Positions 45,278-55,745 of a DNA stretch of 64,000 bases are shown here, in pieces. Position 1 is the stretch's first letter; every line of letters begins with the position of its first letter. Origin of the DNA: Karstenula rhodostoma CBS 690.94 (Eukaryota > Ascomycota > Dothideomycetes > Pleosporales > Didymosphaeriaceae). Made by a program: the position numbers and the translations under genes. Under the pieces are notes generated by a model, which did not search any database, was not told where the DNA came from, and worked only from the letters and a program-made list of their open reading frames with translations. The stretch is from contig MU001511.1 of NCBI GenBank assembly GCA_010093485.1, positions 186,001-250,000 on the forward strand, written 5' to 3'.

Positions 45278-48200
45278 ATGGGTGTCACCGGTCTCTGGAC
45301 CGTTCTCCAGCCTTGCTCCCGCCCCATCAAGATCGAAACGCTGAACAAGAAGCGCCTCGCCGTGGACGCCTCCATCTGGATCTACCAGTTCCTCAAAGCC
45401 GTGCGCGACAAGGAGGGCAATGCGCTCCGCAACTCCCATATCGTCGGTTTCTTCCGCAGAATATGCAAGCTCCTCTTCTTCGGCATCAAGCCTGTCTTTG
45501 TGTTCGACGGCGGCGCACCGGCGCTCAAGCGGCAGACCATCAACAACCGCAAGTCAAGAAGGGAGGGCAGGAGAGAAGATGCGGTCCGCACGGCTGGGAA
45601 GCTGCTGGCGATGCAGATGCAGAGGGTCGCCGAGGAGGAGGAGAAGAAGCGCAAGGAGGCTGCACGGGGCCCGCGAGAAGAGGTGGAGGAGGAGGACATA
45701 CCCGAGAACCTAGTCTACGCGGAGGAAGTTATACAGACTCAGCAGGAGCGCCTCGCGAACCGCAAGTTCAAGCGCAAAGACCAGTATCATCTCCCAGACC
45801 TCGGCACCTCGATCGCAGAAATGGGCGGCGCGAACGATCCACGCATCATGAGCTTGGAAGAGCTGGAGCATTATGCGCGCCAGTTCGATAGCGGCGAGGA
45901 TATCAATGTATACGATTTCTCCAAGATCGACTTTGACAGTGCGTTTTTCACGAGCTTGCCTGCGTCGGACCGGTACAACATCCTTAATGCTGCGCGGCTG
46001 AGGAGTAGGCTGAGGATGGGATACTCGAAGGAACAGCTCGATGTCATGTTTCCCGATCGCATGGCGTTCTCCAAGTTCCAGATTGAGAGAGTGAGGGAGC
46101 GAAACGATCTTACACAACGGCTGATGAACATCAACGGAATGAGCGACGACTCCATGTTTGGGGCTGGCGCTGCGAGCCGCGTTGCTGGCGACAAGGCGCG
46201 AGAATACGTCTTGGTGAAAAACGACGGCGTTGAGGGAGGATGGGCGCTTGGTGTGGTTACAAACAGAGACGAGGGAAAAGCAGACAGGCCAATTGACGTG
46301 GATAACATACCGGTTCAGAATTTGGATGACGATGAAGAATGGGAGGAGGAAGACGACTTCGAAGACGTACCTATTGAGGGCTTGAATCGTTTGCCGAAGC
46401 CACCGCCTGGTATGACCGCGCGCGATCGCGAAGCCCAAGATTTCATCTCGCAAGAGTTGACACGGAGACGTCAAAAGTTTTATGCTTCGCGTAAGACGAA
46501 GCCGTCGAAGCCTAAAGCCCCCAGGCCAGTGAGACCAGCGACCGTGGCCCAAGACCCGGACTCGCTTTTCCTGGCAGAAGGCGACGAGCAGCAGCAAGAT
46601 TGGGAGGACGCTCTGCCAGTTGGTGAAGACGATGCAGATGACGAGCCTGCAGGAGATGACGAAGAAGAGCGGCAATTACAGCAGGCCATCGCGATGTCGA
46701 TGCAGCAAAATGGCACAACGGAAGAGCACGAGTCAGAAGAAGAGGACGTATACCGCGAGGTATTTCAACAGGAACGGGCGAAGGAGGCGAATCCTTTTGC
46801 GGGCACCAGAGGGTCGGGTATGGCGATTGCAAGATTGGCAAATCAAAGAAGCAGCAAAGTTACTCCTGTATCTGGGCCATTCACTGGCAGTGACAGTGAA
46901 GATGACGGTATAGATCTACAAGCAGCGCTTGCCGAATCTAGAAAGTCGAAGCGGCCGCCTACTTCAACTCAGGTCACGCCAAGACTGCCACCGAGAGTAG
47001 TTTCGCCTGTGTCTGCGCCCAAGCCTGCTAAATCCAGAAATGCGCCTGGATTCGATGGCCCTCTACCATTTGAGAGGCTAAATCTTGGGAATTCTCTTCT
47101 GGGCAAGAAGAAGATGGAGAAGCTTGAAGCCGAGAGTGCAGGTGGCTTCGAAAAGGACATGGAAGACACTAAAAAGAAAGAGGATGTACCGCTTCCGCCG
47201 TGGTTTAGCGGTGGCGAGCGGAACATTGAAGAAGAGCTAAAGACGAACAGGGAGGAAGCGAAGAAAGAATGGGAGCAAACACGCAAAGAAGAAGCCGAGC
47301 TGTTTCAATTCCAAGAGTTACCGCGTCTACGCAAGCATGACACCCAGGATGTAATTGACCTGGAAGCCGAGGGTACGCAGGAGAAGCCGAAGGAAGTTCT
47401 CACGATCCCGTCGGATGACGAGGACGATGTTGAGATGGAAGACGTTGTGGTTGTAGACTCCAAACTGCGCATGGGCGATCTAGCTGACAAGGCTCGAGCG
47501 GAGCCTCCTCAACCACTGAGAGAAGACCAGCCGTCACCACCAAAGCAAGACAAATCGCTACTTGGGAAGGGTCCTTTTGCAGAAGACTCAGACGAGCCGT
47601 TTGAGTGGTCGGAAAGCGAGCCGGAGGATGAGCGGCGGCAGCAGACACAACAAGCCAAACCGGTGTCACCTCAAGCATCTCGAATACCTTCGAAATCTCC
47701 GTCGCCAGAGTTTGAAGATGTGCCGATAGGGAACGATCCTACTGGGCCAACACCGACAAAGTCACCGTCTCCAGAATTTGAAGATGTTCCATTGCATACA
47801 GCAACCGACAGCGGTCCAGCAGCTGCCGCATCGCCGTCTCCTGAATTCGAAGATGTACCCGCAGAACCCGCACCCCTCCCTCGCCGCCGCCGCCGCCGTT
47901 CGCCATCACCCTTTGTCCTGGGGGGCGCCGACGAGCTCGAAGCACCTGTTGTACCCTACAGTGGCACAGCCGACGACAATGCTCCAGTCGATATCCCAGA
48001 CGATGCTTCCGACCAGTACTCTGACCCTGAAGACGGGGAACTCTTTGCCTCTCTAGCCGCCGAAGGCGAGGAGCATGCTCGATTTGCGCAAGAGCTCACC
48101 AACAACTCGCGCCCCCGCGTTAACTTCGATGAAGAACTCAAGCAGCTGCGTGCACAGCAAAAAAAGGATCGGCGAGACGCGGACGAGGTGACGCAAACAA

Positions 48201-49261
48201 TGGTCGCGGAATGCCAGCACTTGCTTACGCTGTTTGGGTTACCTTATGTCACCGCGCCTATGGAAGCCGAAGCCCAGTGTGCAGAACTCGTGCACCTCGG
48301 TCTCGTCGACGGCATCGTGACGGATGACTCCGATACTTTCCTGTTTGGCGGCACCCGCGTCTACAAGAACATGTTCAACGCTGCCAAATTCGTAGAATGC
48401 TACCTCGCCTCGGACCTGAGCAGCGAATTTGCACTCACCCGCGAGAAGCTCATCGACATCGCGCAGCTCCTCGGTAGCGATTACACCACCGGTATCCCGG
48501 GCATCGGCCCCGTCACCGCGCTCGAACTCCTCAGTGAATTCGAGAACCTGTCCGGCTTCAGAGAGTGGTGGGATGGCGTGCAGAGCGGCTCTATTCCCAA
48601 AGACTCGGACAAGAATTCGCAGTTCCGCCGCCGTTTTCGCCGCACCCAGGCAACGAAGCTGTTCCTGCCTCCAGGATTCCCTGACCCGCGGGTCAAAGAA
48701 GCGTATCTCAAGCCGGAGGTCGACAGCGACCCTATGCCGTTCCAATGGGGCGTGCCCGATCTCGATGCGCTGAGGTCTTTCCTGAGTAGTCAGATTGGGT
48801 GGAGTGCGGAGCGCACGGATGAGGTGCTTGTTCCGGTTATCAAAGACATGGCGAGGAGGGAGAAGGAGGGGACGCAGAGTAACCTGACGCGCTTTTTTGA
48901 AGGTGGGGTCGGTGCTGGGGCCTTTGCGCCGAGGGTTAGAGGTGCGGTTGGAGAGCCAAGGGGGAAGGGTGCCGCGGGCAAACGACTCGGTGCTGCGTTG
49001 ACGAGACTTGCCCAAAGGGAGAAAGGGGGTGGAAGAGACGGGGAGACTGCTGCTGTTGAGGGCGAAAAGGAGGTGCAGAACGGAGATGCGCAGACAGAAG
49101 CCGATGGGAATGCGTCGACAGATGGTGGGACGAAGCGGAGGCGAAAGGGTAAGAAAGCTGCTGCTGAAGCGGACGATGAAGATGAGGATGACGATGATGA
49201 TGATGAGGTGTACGTCCAGCCGAAGAGGAAGAGGGCAAGGAAGACGAGGAAGAAGGACTAG
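45278..49261 (+). CDS. rad2: Nucleotide-excision-repair endonuclease Rad2/XPG
   Basis: Structure-specific flap/bubble endonuclease that makes the 3' incision in nucleotide excision repair. Single exon, 1327 aa. The N-terminal nuclease half is residues 1-95 (MGVTGLWTVLQPCSRPI, RLAVDASIW, FVFDGGAP), with metal ligands Asp30 and Asp77 at the XPG positions. A long acidic spacer (about 110-960) follows, containing QQQDWED and a UIM-like segment (EEERQLQQAIAMSMQQNGT). The internal nuclease half starts near 970: APMEAEAQC supplies the glutamates, VTDDSDTFLFGG the aspartates, and GSDYTTGIPGIGPVTALEL the helix-two-turn-helix. A PIP box, QSNLTRFF, lies near residue 1200 and a basic NLS (KRKRARKTRKK) at the end. 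Four FEDVP motifs in the spacer (Phe361, 812, 834, 857) are candidate TFIIH contacts. Confidence 0.97.
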   Translation: MGVTGLWTVLQPCSRPIKIETLNKKRLAVDASIWIYQFLKAVRDKEGNALRNSHIVGFFRRICKLLFFGIKPVFVFDGGAPALKRQTINNRKSRREGRREDAVRTAGKLLAMQMQRVAEEEEKKRKEAARGPREEVEEEDIPENLVYAEEVIQTQQERLANRKFKRKDQYHLPDLGTSIAEMGGANDPRIMSLEELEHYARQFDSGEDINVYDFSKIDFDSAFFTSLPASDRYNILNAARLRSRLRMGYSKEQLDVMFPDRMAFSKFQIERVRERNDLTQRLMNINGMSDDSMFGAGAASRVAGDKAREYVLVKNDGVEGGWALGVVTNRDEGKADRPIDVDNIPVQNLDDDEEWEEEDDFEDVPIEGLNRLPKPPPGMTARDREAQDFISQELTRRRQKFYASRKTKPSKPKAPRPVRPATVAQDPDSLFLAEGDEQQQDWEDALPVGEDDADDEPAGDDEEERQLQQAIAMSMQQNGTTEEHESEEEDVYREVFQQERAKEANPFAGTRGSGMAIARLANQRSSKVTPVSGPFTGSDSEDDGIDLQAALAESRKSKRPPTSTQVTPRLPPRVVSPVSAPKPAKSRNAPGFDGPLPFERLNLGNSLLGKKKMEKLEAESAGGFEKDMEDTKKKEDVPLPPWFSGGERNIEEELKTNREEAKKEWEQTRKEEAELFQFQELPRLRKHDTQDVIDLEAEGTQEKPKEVLTIPSDDEDDVEMEDVVVVDSKLRMGDLADKARAEPPQPLREDQPSPPKQDKSLLGKGPFAEDSDEPFEWSESEPEDERRQQTQQAKPVSPQASRIPSKSPSPEFEDVPIGNDPTGPTPTKSPSPEFEDVPLHTATDSGPAAAASPSPEFEDVPAEPAPLPRRRRRRSPSPFVLGGADELEAPVVPYSGTADDNAPVDIPDDASDQYSDPEDGELFASLAAEGEEHARFAQELTNNSRPRVNFDEELKQLRAQQKKDRRDADEVTQTMVAECQHLLTLFGLPYVTAPMEAEAQCAELVHLGLVDGIVTDDSDTFLFGGTRVYKNMFNAAKFVECYLASDLSSEFALTREKLIDIAQLLGSDYTTGIPGIGPVTALELLSEFENLSGFREWWDGVQSGSIPKDSDKNSQFRRRFRRTQATKLFLPPGFPDPRVKEAYLKPEVDSDPMPFQWGVPDLDALRSFLSSQIGWSAERTDEVLVPVIKDMARREKEGTQSNLTRFFEGGVGAGAFAPRVRGAVGEPRGKGAAGKRLGAALTRLAQREKGGGRDGETAAVEGEKEVQNGDAQTEADGNASTDGGTKRRRKGKKAAAEADDEDEDDDDDDEVYVQPKRKRARKTRKKD

Positions 49262-49986
49262 GTAGTGCACCTGTCTACAACCATGCCTCAGCAACGATGG
49301 GTACCCCCAGAGCATTATCTTCTCACGTGAACCTCAACACACCTCGATATACGGTCTACGGACTTGAGTCAGCAATGAGGTTATTGCACTGCTTTCCTTC
49401 TCACGTTTGGCGTGCCAACGTACTGCATATTGCTCGACCCCGCCGTGAAATGTACATCCCTACCGCGAATAGTAGCGCTTACTAAAAAACGGCGGGTCCT
49501 GCAGCCGCCGGGCCCCGCCTATTTAGGTATAGTATGCCACTTAGGCGGCTTGCAGAAGCTCGTGAAGAGTTAACAATCGAGTATATTACTTAGTAAATAT
49601 GAGATTTCTTTTGAGATACCCTAAAACACTGGTTCTATCAACTCTAACCCTAGCCTACGTTAGCCTAAGCTAGCTCTAGCTTTATATAGATTACGCTAAA
49701 ATAACTATCATACCTAAACAGCTAAGAGGCCTGCCCGCGACGTGGATCCGCTCCACACCTATAAGCCCACGCTTGTCTCGCCCTATCAGCCGAAGTGCAC
49801 CGAGGAGCTGCAACGTGTTCGGCATACATATGCTACATTCATCAAGCGGAAATATCCTTTCTAGAACCTCGATCAGTGAAGAGCTCGTACGGATCCAGAA
49901 ACAGCTGCAGGGACGGATACCGGCCGACTCTTTGTTTTCCCGAACATCATCACTTTAAACACCTTATACAAGAAAGAGATAGCAAA
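49262..49986. other. Intergenic region with degenerate repeat DNA
   Basis: After the rad2 3' end, 49490-49530 contains a GC-rich potential hairpin (GGCGGGTCCTGCAGCCGCCG). GGCGGCTTGCAGAAGCTCGTG at about 49542 resembles the right end of the miniature repeat at 18913. About 49565-49735 is AT-rich with TA-rich strings, like an old mutated repeat. The last 200 bases lead into the FAD-oxidase gene. Confidence 0.45.
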
Positions 49987-51818
49987 ATGGGCAGTGCACA
50001 GGATGTATATGCGTTGTTGAAGGAGCAGTTGAAGGGTGGCAAGACGCAGGTTCTACTTCCAGGCGATGGGGAGAAGTATGAAGAGAGCATCAAGAGGTGG
50101 AGTAAGCATTGCGAGAAGCGCGCAGTATGAGTAATCCCATGCACCCCGTGCCACCTTCTGATCTTGTCTTTCCCCGTAGCCCTCCATACTGACAGCATCC
50201 AGGCCTGCGTCGTCAAAGTTGCCTCCGCGGCCGACGCCTCGACCACCGTGAAATTCGTAAAAGAGCACAAAATCCCCTTCGTCGTGCGTGGCGGCGGGCA
50301 CTCCACGTCTGGCAGCGCGAGCATCGAAGACGGGCTCATCATTGATCTGTCCCTCATGCGCGACGTCACCGTCGACGTCGAGAAGAAGACGATTAGAGCG
50401 GAGGGCGGCACGCTGTGGGTCGATGTTGATGAAGAAGCTGCGAAGTACGGGCTTGCTACTGTGGGCGGGACCGTGAACCATACGGGCGTTGGGGGACTGA
50501 CGCTTGGTGGGGGGTATGGATATCTGACTGGGAGGTATGGGTTGACTGTTGGTGAGTTAATCTCCGGTTGGAGAGGCGAGGAGCGTGGAAGGACTTACGT
50601 GATCATTAGATAATTTGCTGGATGTGGAAGTTGTGCTGGCGAGTGGGGAGCAGGTTGTTGCTAGTGAGACGGAAAACCCGGATTTGTTTTGGGCCATCAG
50701 GGGCGCGGGACAGGTATGTTTTCTGTGAAGTTAGGGAGAGGGTTAAGGGTTATGAGCTGATGAGAGAAACAGAACTTCGGCGTTGTAACGGCGTTCACGT
50801 TCCAGGGTCATCCGCAGACCAACCCCGTTTTCGCGGGCCCGCTCATCTTTCTGCCTGACAAGCTGTGAGTCCTCCTCACGTTTACATCTCTTGGCCTCTA
50901 CATAAATGCTTCGAATGGCGCGCATGAGTTGGCCTTCAATATACGACAGCTTGACTAATGACAACCGGTGATTAGCCCGCAAGTCGTCGGCTTCCTAAAC
51001 ACCTTCCACTCCAAAAACGACGGTGATCAAGCCATGCTACTCGGCTTCACGTGTCCACCCCCCGCCAACGCCCCCGTCATCCTAACCCAGCTATTCTACA
51101 ACGGCACACACGAAGAAGGCACGTCCTTCTTCCAACCTCTCCTAGATATCGGCCCCGTAGCCAACATGACCTCGATGCTCCCTTACGAAAAACTCAACGC
51201 CTGCATGAACGAAGGGCAGGGTTTCGGCGGGCGCAAGATGTTCGGCGGCGGCGCGTACAAGCTGCCTCTGGCACCGGTCTTCGTGCAGGCGATTTTCGAC
51301 GAGTTCATCTGGTTCTGCACCTCTCAGCCGGATATGACGGAGTCGTTGTTGTTGTTTGAGACGGTTCCGTACAAGGAGGTGGTGAAGGTGCCAAATGAGA
51401 AGATGGCGTTCAGTAATCGCGGGGAGTATTATAATCTTGCGACCATGATGAAATGGTGAGTTGTCCATCTCTCTCCATAACCTCCTATCCTGGGTGGGGC
51501 GATGTGGTGGAAGGAATGGAACGATGCTAATAAGATGCGCGCAGGGCCGATCCCGCGTTAGATGAGAGGGTGCGCGAGTTTTCCCGCGCGCTGCTGAAGC
51601 GCGCGTCGCAGGCTGCGGGTGTGCAGCAGGACGAGGACGTACGGTCTGCGGAGGGCGTCGGTGTGTATGGCAACTATGTGAATACCGACGTCTCAGCGAA
51701 CGAGTTGTATGGAAAAAACGCGAAGAAGCTTGAAGAGCTGAAGAAGAAGTATGATCCGGAGAACCTGTTTGATCGGGGGACGAGATTGGTCCCGCGGCCG
51801 GTGGTGGTTGTGAATTAG
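49987..51818 (+). CDS. FAD-linked oxidase (berberine-bridge-enzyme-like, 6 exons)
   Basis: Flavin-dependent oxidoreductase of the BBE/6-hydroxynicotine-oxidase-like family, often in secondary metabolism or sugar/alcohol oxidation. Exons 49987-50124, 50203-50551, 50610-50713, 50773-50864, 50976-51455 and 51545-51818 give 478 aa; the five introns are 78, 58, 59, 111 and 89 nt. The FAD-binding PCMH fold is clear: [15 protein letters not shown] with His79, the expected 8-alpha-histidyl attachment site, and [19 protein letters not shown]. The second flavin-linking Cys of bicovalent members is absent (Asn/His there). The BBE C-terminal segment [14 protein letters not shown] is intact. No signal peptide is seen, so it is probably intracellular. 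The first intron acceptor was chosen at 50202 because it joins EKRA to ACVVKVASA as in the family. Confidence 0.9.
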
Positions 51819-52140
51819 GAGAACGAACGGCTAGTTTGTGGTATTGCAGCACAGCAGGACACATGCACTGGCAGGAGGCGCTTGTGTTTTTAGTGCCATG
51901 ATCCGCTCTATTTCGACAGTGTTAGGTGCCGTCGCTTTCAGTTGCACACTATCTACTGTCTTGAAGCTCGGTATTTATTTAAAGAAATTTGCGATACAAA
52001 ACTTCTTTAGGATAGATTATCCCCCTAATATCTTGGTCCTTAGATCCATCTCTAGGACACCTGGTTTGCTTAACTTAATAATAGATCTCTACTTATAGCT
52101 TTACGTAGTAGGGGCCAAGCGTAAGTAGAATCCTAAAAGG
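51819..52140. other. FAD-oxidase 3' flank passing into TA-rich DNA
   Basis: From about 51960 the sequence becomes rich in TA and stop codons in all frames. No gene was recognised. Confidence 0.5.
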
Positions 52141-52851
52141 AACTGATAGATTAAAGCTTATATAGACTGTAGTTTTAAACCCGTCTATTACAGCGCTAGT
52201 GCGAGTATTGGGAAGCGCAAAAACTTTATCTTTGCTAGGGCTCTCATTTAACAAGAGCACTTGCTCCAGAGAGGTCTTATTGGTAATTTCGCGCCATATT
52301 GGCTTCTTTCTAAAGCTCCGAAATCTGGATCTAGAGCACTTGCTAATATCCAGCGAGTCTCTTATAAAATTCATCGATACCTATAAGGGTACGCTCCAAG
52401 GTCTTGTTCTGAACCATACGATCCTCGGCTCTGGAATTTGGAGAGATATGATTTTGTATCTTGTAGATGAGCTGCTAATAGAAAGCTTGTCCGCTACTAC
52501 TATTTTCGAAGGCGAGTAAGGAGTGTTATTTAGAGTGATTTATCTGGAGCGTCCGATTATTCAGAGATTTTGGTGGATGGAAAGGTCTCCATCTCCTAGT
52601 GATGATGAGATTAATTTCTTAGATAGCTTTCAGTTCGTCATAAGAGAGGCGATGTTTTGGCACCCCACCGAGTTCCTTTATCGAGTTTGCCGCGGCTTGC
52701 CCAAGCTCGCGAAGTATCATATTTGATAAGAGAGGCGATAGATATGGGTTTGTCTCTGAAAGACGGAGAGGGCGAGAGTATTCGCGACTGGCTTTATTTG
52801 ATGGCAGACAAGTATGGATTGGTGCATCGCGAACCTAGCATGATGTATTAA
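52141..52851 (+). pseudogene. Leucine-rich (F-box/LRR-like) gene fragment interrupted by a short insertion
   Basis: From 52199 a frame reads GSAKTLSLLGLSFNKST and KLRNLDLEHLLISSESLIKF, which has LRR-type periodicity. It is broken by TAA at 52517-52519 and continues in the same frame to 52640. There a 72-bp insertion flanked by 14-bp repeats interrupts it. After the insertion the protein resumes in another frame (REAIDMGLSLKDGEGESIRD) to a stop at 52851. No start region or F-box is recognisable, so only an internal/C-terminal part remains. The surrounding DNA is AT-rich. Loss of function is clear; the family name is tentative. Confidence 0.6.
52654..52725 (+). repeat. Miniature dispersed repeat, copy e (72 bp), with 14-bp target duplication
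   Basis: The perfect 14-mer ATAAGAGAGGCGAT lies at 52640-52653 and 52726-52739. The insert contains CACCCCACCGAGTTC, similar to the left end of the 303-bp copy at 18913, joined to TTTGCCGCGGCTT...AAGCTCGCGAAGTATCATATTTG (the right end of that copy, also followed directly by its target repeat). It looks like an internal-deletion derivative with both termini kept. Confidence 0.8.
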
Positions 52852-55745
52852 GGCTATCGATCCTAGAGTTTATGAAGTCCTGGAAGTGTCGCGGTGCTGC
52901 GGCATCACTACTCAAATGCTCATGCGGGGATACACATAACGACCGTAATTGTTGCGGAAGAAGCTGAAGATCTGGCCACAAATTGTATCAACTTCGCAGC
53001 TCCACGAATCAAGCAGCTTCATACATATGTCCTTGTATCGACCCTACGTCAGGAGCCACCTCCATGGTCGTCGAAATTGTCTCGGCATGCGTTAGTCACG
53101 CATCGCATTCTATGGACACGTCAGCACCCCGCAGTGCCCACATCGCCGTCCCTTCAGGTTGCGACTTCACAGTGTTGCTCGGCAAATCTTTTGATTCTCC
53201 ATCTACCCAAGTCTACTCAAATCAATGTGTGATATTTAGGTTAAAACGTATGCCCGCTGTCGCCGCAACCCTCTTCACCAAGTAAGGGGTGACTATCTGC
53301 GGTGTGCTAGCGCTAGCACACCCAAACCAGCAACTCTGTGTGCCTGCAAGTGGACAGCAACGGGACTTGCCTTTGTCCCTTGATATTTAAGATACAAACG
53401 TAGCCGGAGAGTGTCCTATTTGCAATGCACGGACACCATCCAATTCCTCAAATTAAAGATCGGCTAGTGCCCCATTTGATCCTAATCAACTCGCAGCGCT
53501 TGCGGGCATATTGGCATGCAACAGCGTCCAGTTTTTCAAATTTACTAACTCATTACTCAGCTCGAACTTCTGGGAGAGATGGGGACCTACAAATTGCCGT
53601 TCTTTTTCACTTTATAGACTTCGTATGCTATCATGCTATTATCGATAGTCGGGTGTGAATTACAGTGGATATCCAGAACGATATGCATCTTGGAAGATTC
53701 GTTAGGGGCCATTAAGTGAGAAAAGAAATCTTTATTTGGAGGTTCAGGGCCGTGCAGTGCAAAGAATTGTTCATTTATAGCCGCTTCCTCACGCTCGTAT
53801 TGAACGCTGAAACGAAGAACAACTCGTTTCGGGTTGCTGATGGATCCCATCTTGACGGCGTGGCTCCGAGGCTGTGCAGTATTGCCCACTCCAACACAGA
53901 ATTTGCAGCTGGTTAGGCGTAGTGTATATCTGGTAGCGCGCTGTGCAAAGGATGATGGTATGTTCGACGACGGTGTGGAAGGCGTTAAAGGCTGGCTGGT
54001 TGTTGGAGACGGTCTACATTCACGGCGGTGGCCTGCGTTAGAGTGCTGTAGGCTGATAGCTAGAAAGGGTTAGTGACTGCAAGAGGTAATCGATACATCA
54101 CCTTTAGAGGGTGGCTTACCTAGTTACTAGATGAGACTGCCTGATGTTAGCTGTGGAATTGGTCCTTGTAGTGATGTTCTGCGCCCTTTGGTGTACAGAT
54201 TCGTAGCGGTCACCGGTGTATCTCGAGATGGTGCGTGTTGGAAGTGGTTCGCTAGAAAGATTTATCAAGTTGCGGCGCGTAGCACGGCGTCGAGCTTGAG
54301 CTGGGTGGTTGTGCTGGGATGGTGGACGCGTCCGCAGAACCGAGGTCTACATACGACCGTGCCAATGATGACATAAGCCAACCTCTGCAGCCGGGTCAGT
54401 GACATTAATGACCAAACACATAAAGCGGCATCTAACATTAATTTGTATAGCCCTCTTCCTACATAACTAAACCGTGCAACCCAACGTAAGATTCATAGCA
54501 ATAATACAACGCCGTCCTACTACATTTTCGCTAGTACGAGGAGCTTTCTGCCTCGGAACCGCCTCGAACCTTGACGACGAGGATGAGAACGGAGCTCGAT
54601 CGGCGCATCGACGAAGGAATATCTCAGTTCTTGCATGGGCCAATTGTCACATCGTCACGCTAAATACGCTAAGGAAGGAATATTAGGCGGAGCTGACGCA
54701 CACCCATCCGCGTGGGGAATTGCTGTATTGGTCGCTGGTGATGCAGCTCCCGGGCAATAGGCAAGCAGTCGGTCGCCAGACACACAATTGGTTCAGTCAA
54801 CGTCAAGACTTGTTCTATCAATAGCAGCATTCTTGTACACGTCAGATCATGGAATGCGTAATATCGTGTCGAGCTCGGAGGTCGTGGATGGACAGAACGA
54901 AGAACGCGAGCGATTGAAACGTTACGACTTCATGGAGAAGATGTAAGCTAAGACCCGCATTATGTCCTAAGTAAAGACTGCGAACACGATTTTAGATGCG
55001 TGACTTTGCGGCCTGAGGTTGGCTCCAGCTATTCCCGTACTCAGTAGCTATCAAACGTCGTACTCGTACAACAAATCTTTCCTAGAAACACATGGTACAT
55101 GTTAAGCCGGCATGAATGAGGCGTAGGGATTAGCTTGCCAAGCTTTCGGTCGACGAGTGAGTGCCGTGCCGGCAACGGATACGGCGATCTACATCACATC
55201 GGTAACACATGACTCAATTGCGGGGGAGGAACGATGGGTGCGGCGTGTTGAAGAGCCGATGAGGCTCGTAAATCGGGTGTTGAGGCCGACGGCTGGCTAG
55301 AAGGTCGGTAAACCTGCGTCAGGATACTGGGCCGACGTGTTATTGAGAATAAAAGATTTTCGAGAACATTGCTAGAAACAGCTATGTTTCGCAAACATGT
55401 GGGATCTGCAGCCTCAAGATGGGAGCGAGACATGGTGACACTGGAAGTGGTTTAGCGTGATATACTATTCCCCCTTTGTACACTAGTATAGCAGCTCCGA
55501 CATCCCCTCCCCCCGTCTTCTTTATATTCATCTTGCACATCAGGCCTTTGACGTTTTCGGACCTTTCAGACAGGGTAGTTGGATCAACGTTGAGTCTAAG
55601 TCGACCTGCGAAACTGCGCTGTTCTGGCTGTGCAGATTCGACCGGTTCACCGAGTGACTACTTGTGACGTTTCGCTTGGACTGCAACTTTTTATTAACAT
55701 TGGAAAGGGTCTGTGACGTCACCCATCAGCTCCATTCAAAATACC
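52852..55745. other. Gene-poor stretch of about 2.9 kb
   Basis: No recognisable gene. The most protein-like frame is a minus-strand ORF at 53889-53587 (100 codons, with PNKDFFSHLMAPNESSKMHI); it has no family or splice context. The right end is the promoter of the ADP-ribosylglycohydrolase gene. Confidence 0.4.

Noticed and set aside
45710..46675. 321-codon minus-strand frame inside rad2
   Set aside because: It lies opposite a highly conserved Rad2 reading frame and has no recognisable protein.
50125..50180. First FAD-oxidase intron ending at 50179 (CCCGTAG)
   Set aside because: That acceptor gives the wrong frame; ending at 50202 joins EKRA to ACVVKVASA as in the family.
53587..53889. 100-codon minus-strand frame as a gene
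   Set aside because: Protein-like in places but with no homology I recognise, no splice context and gene-poor surroundings; kept only as a note.
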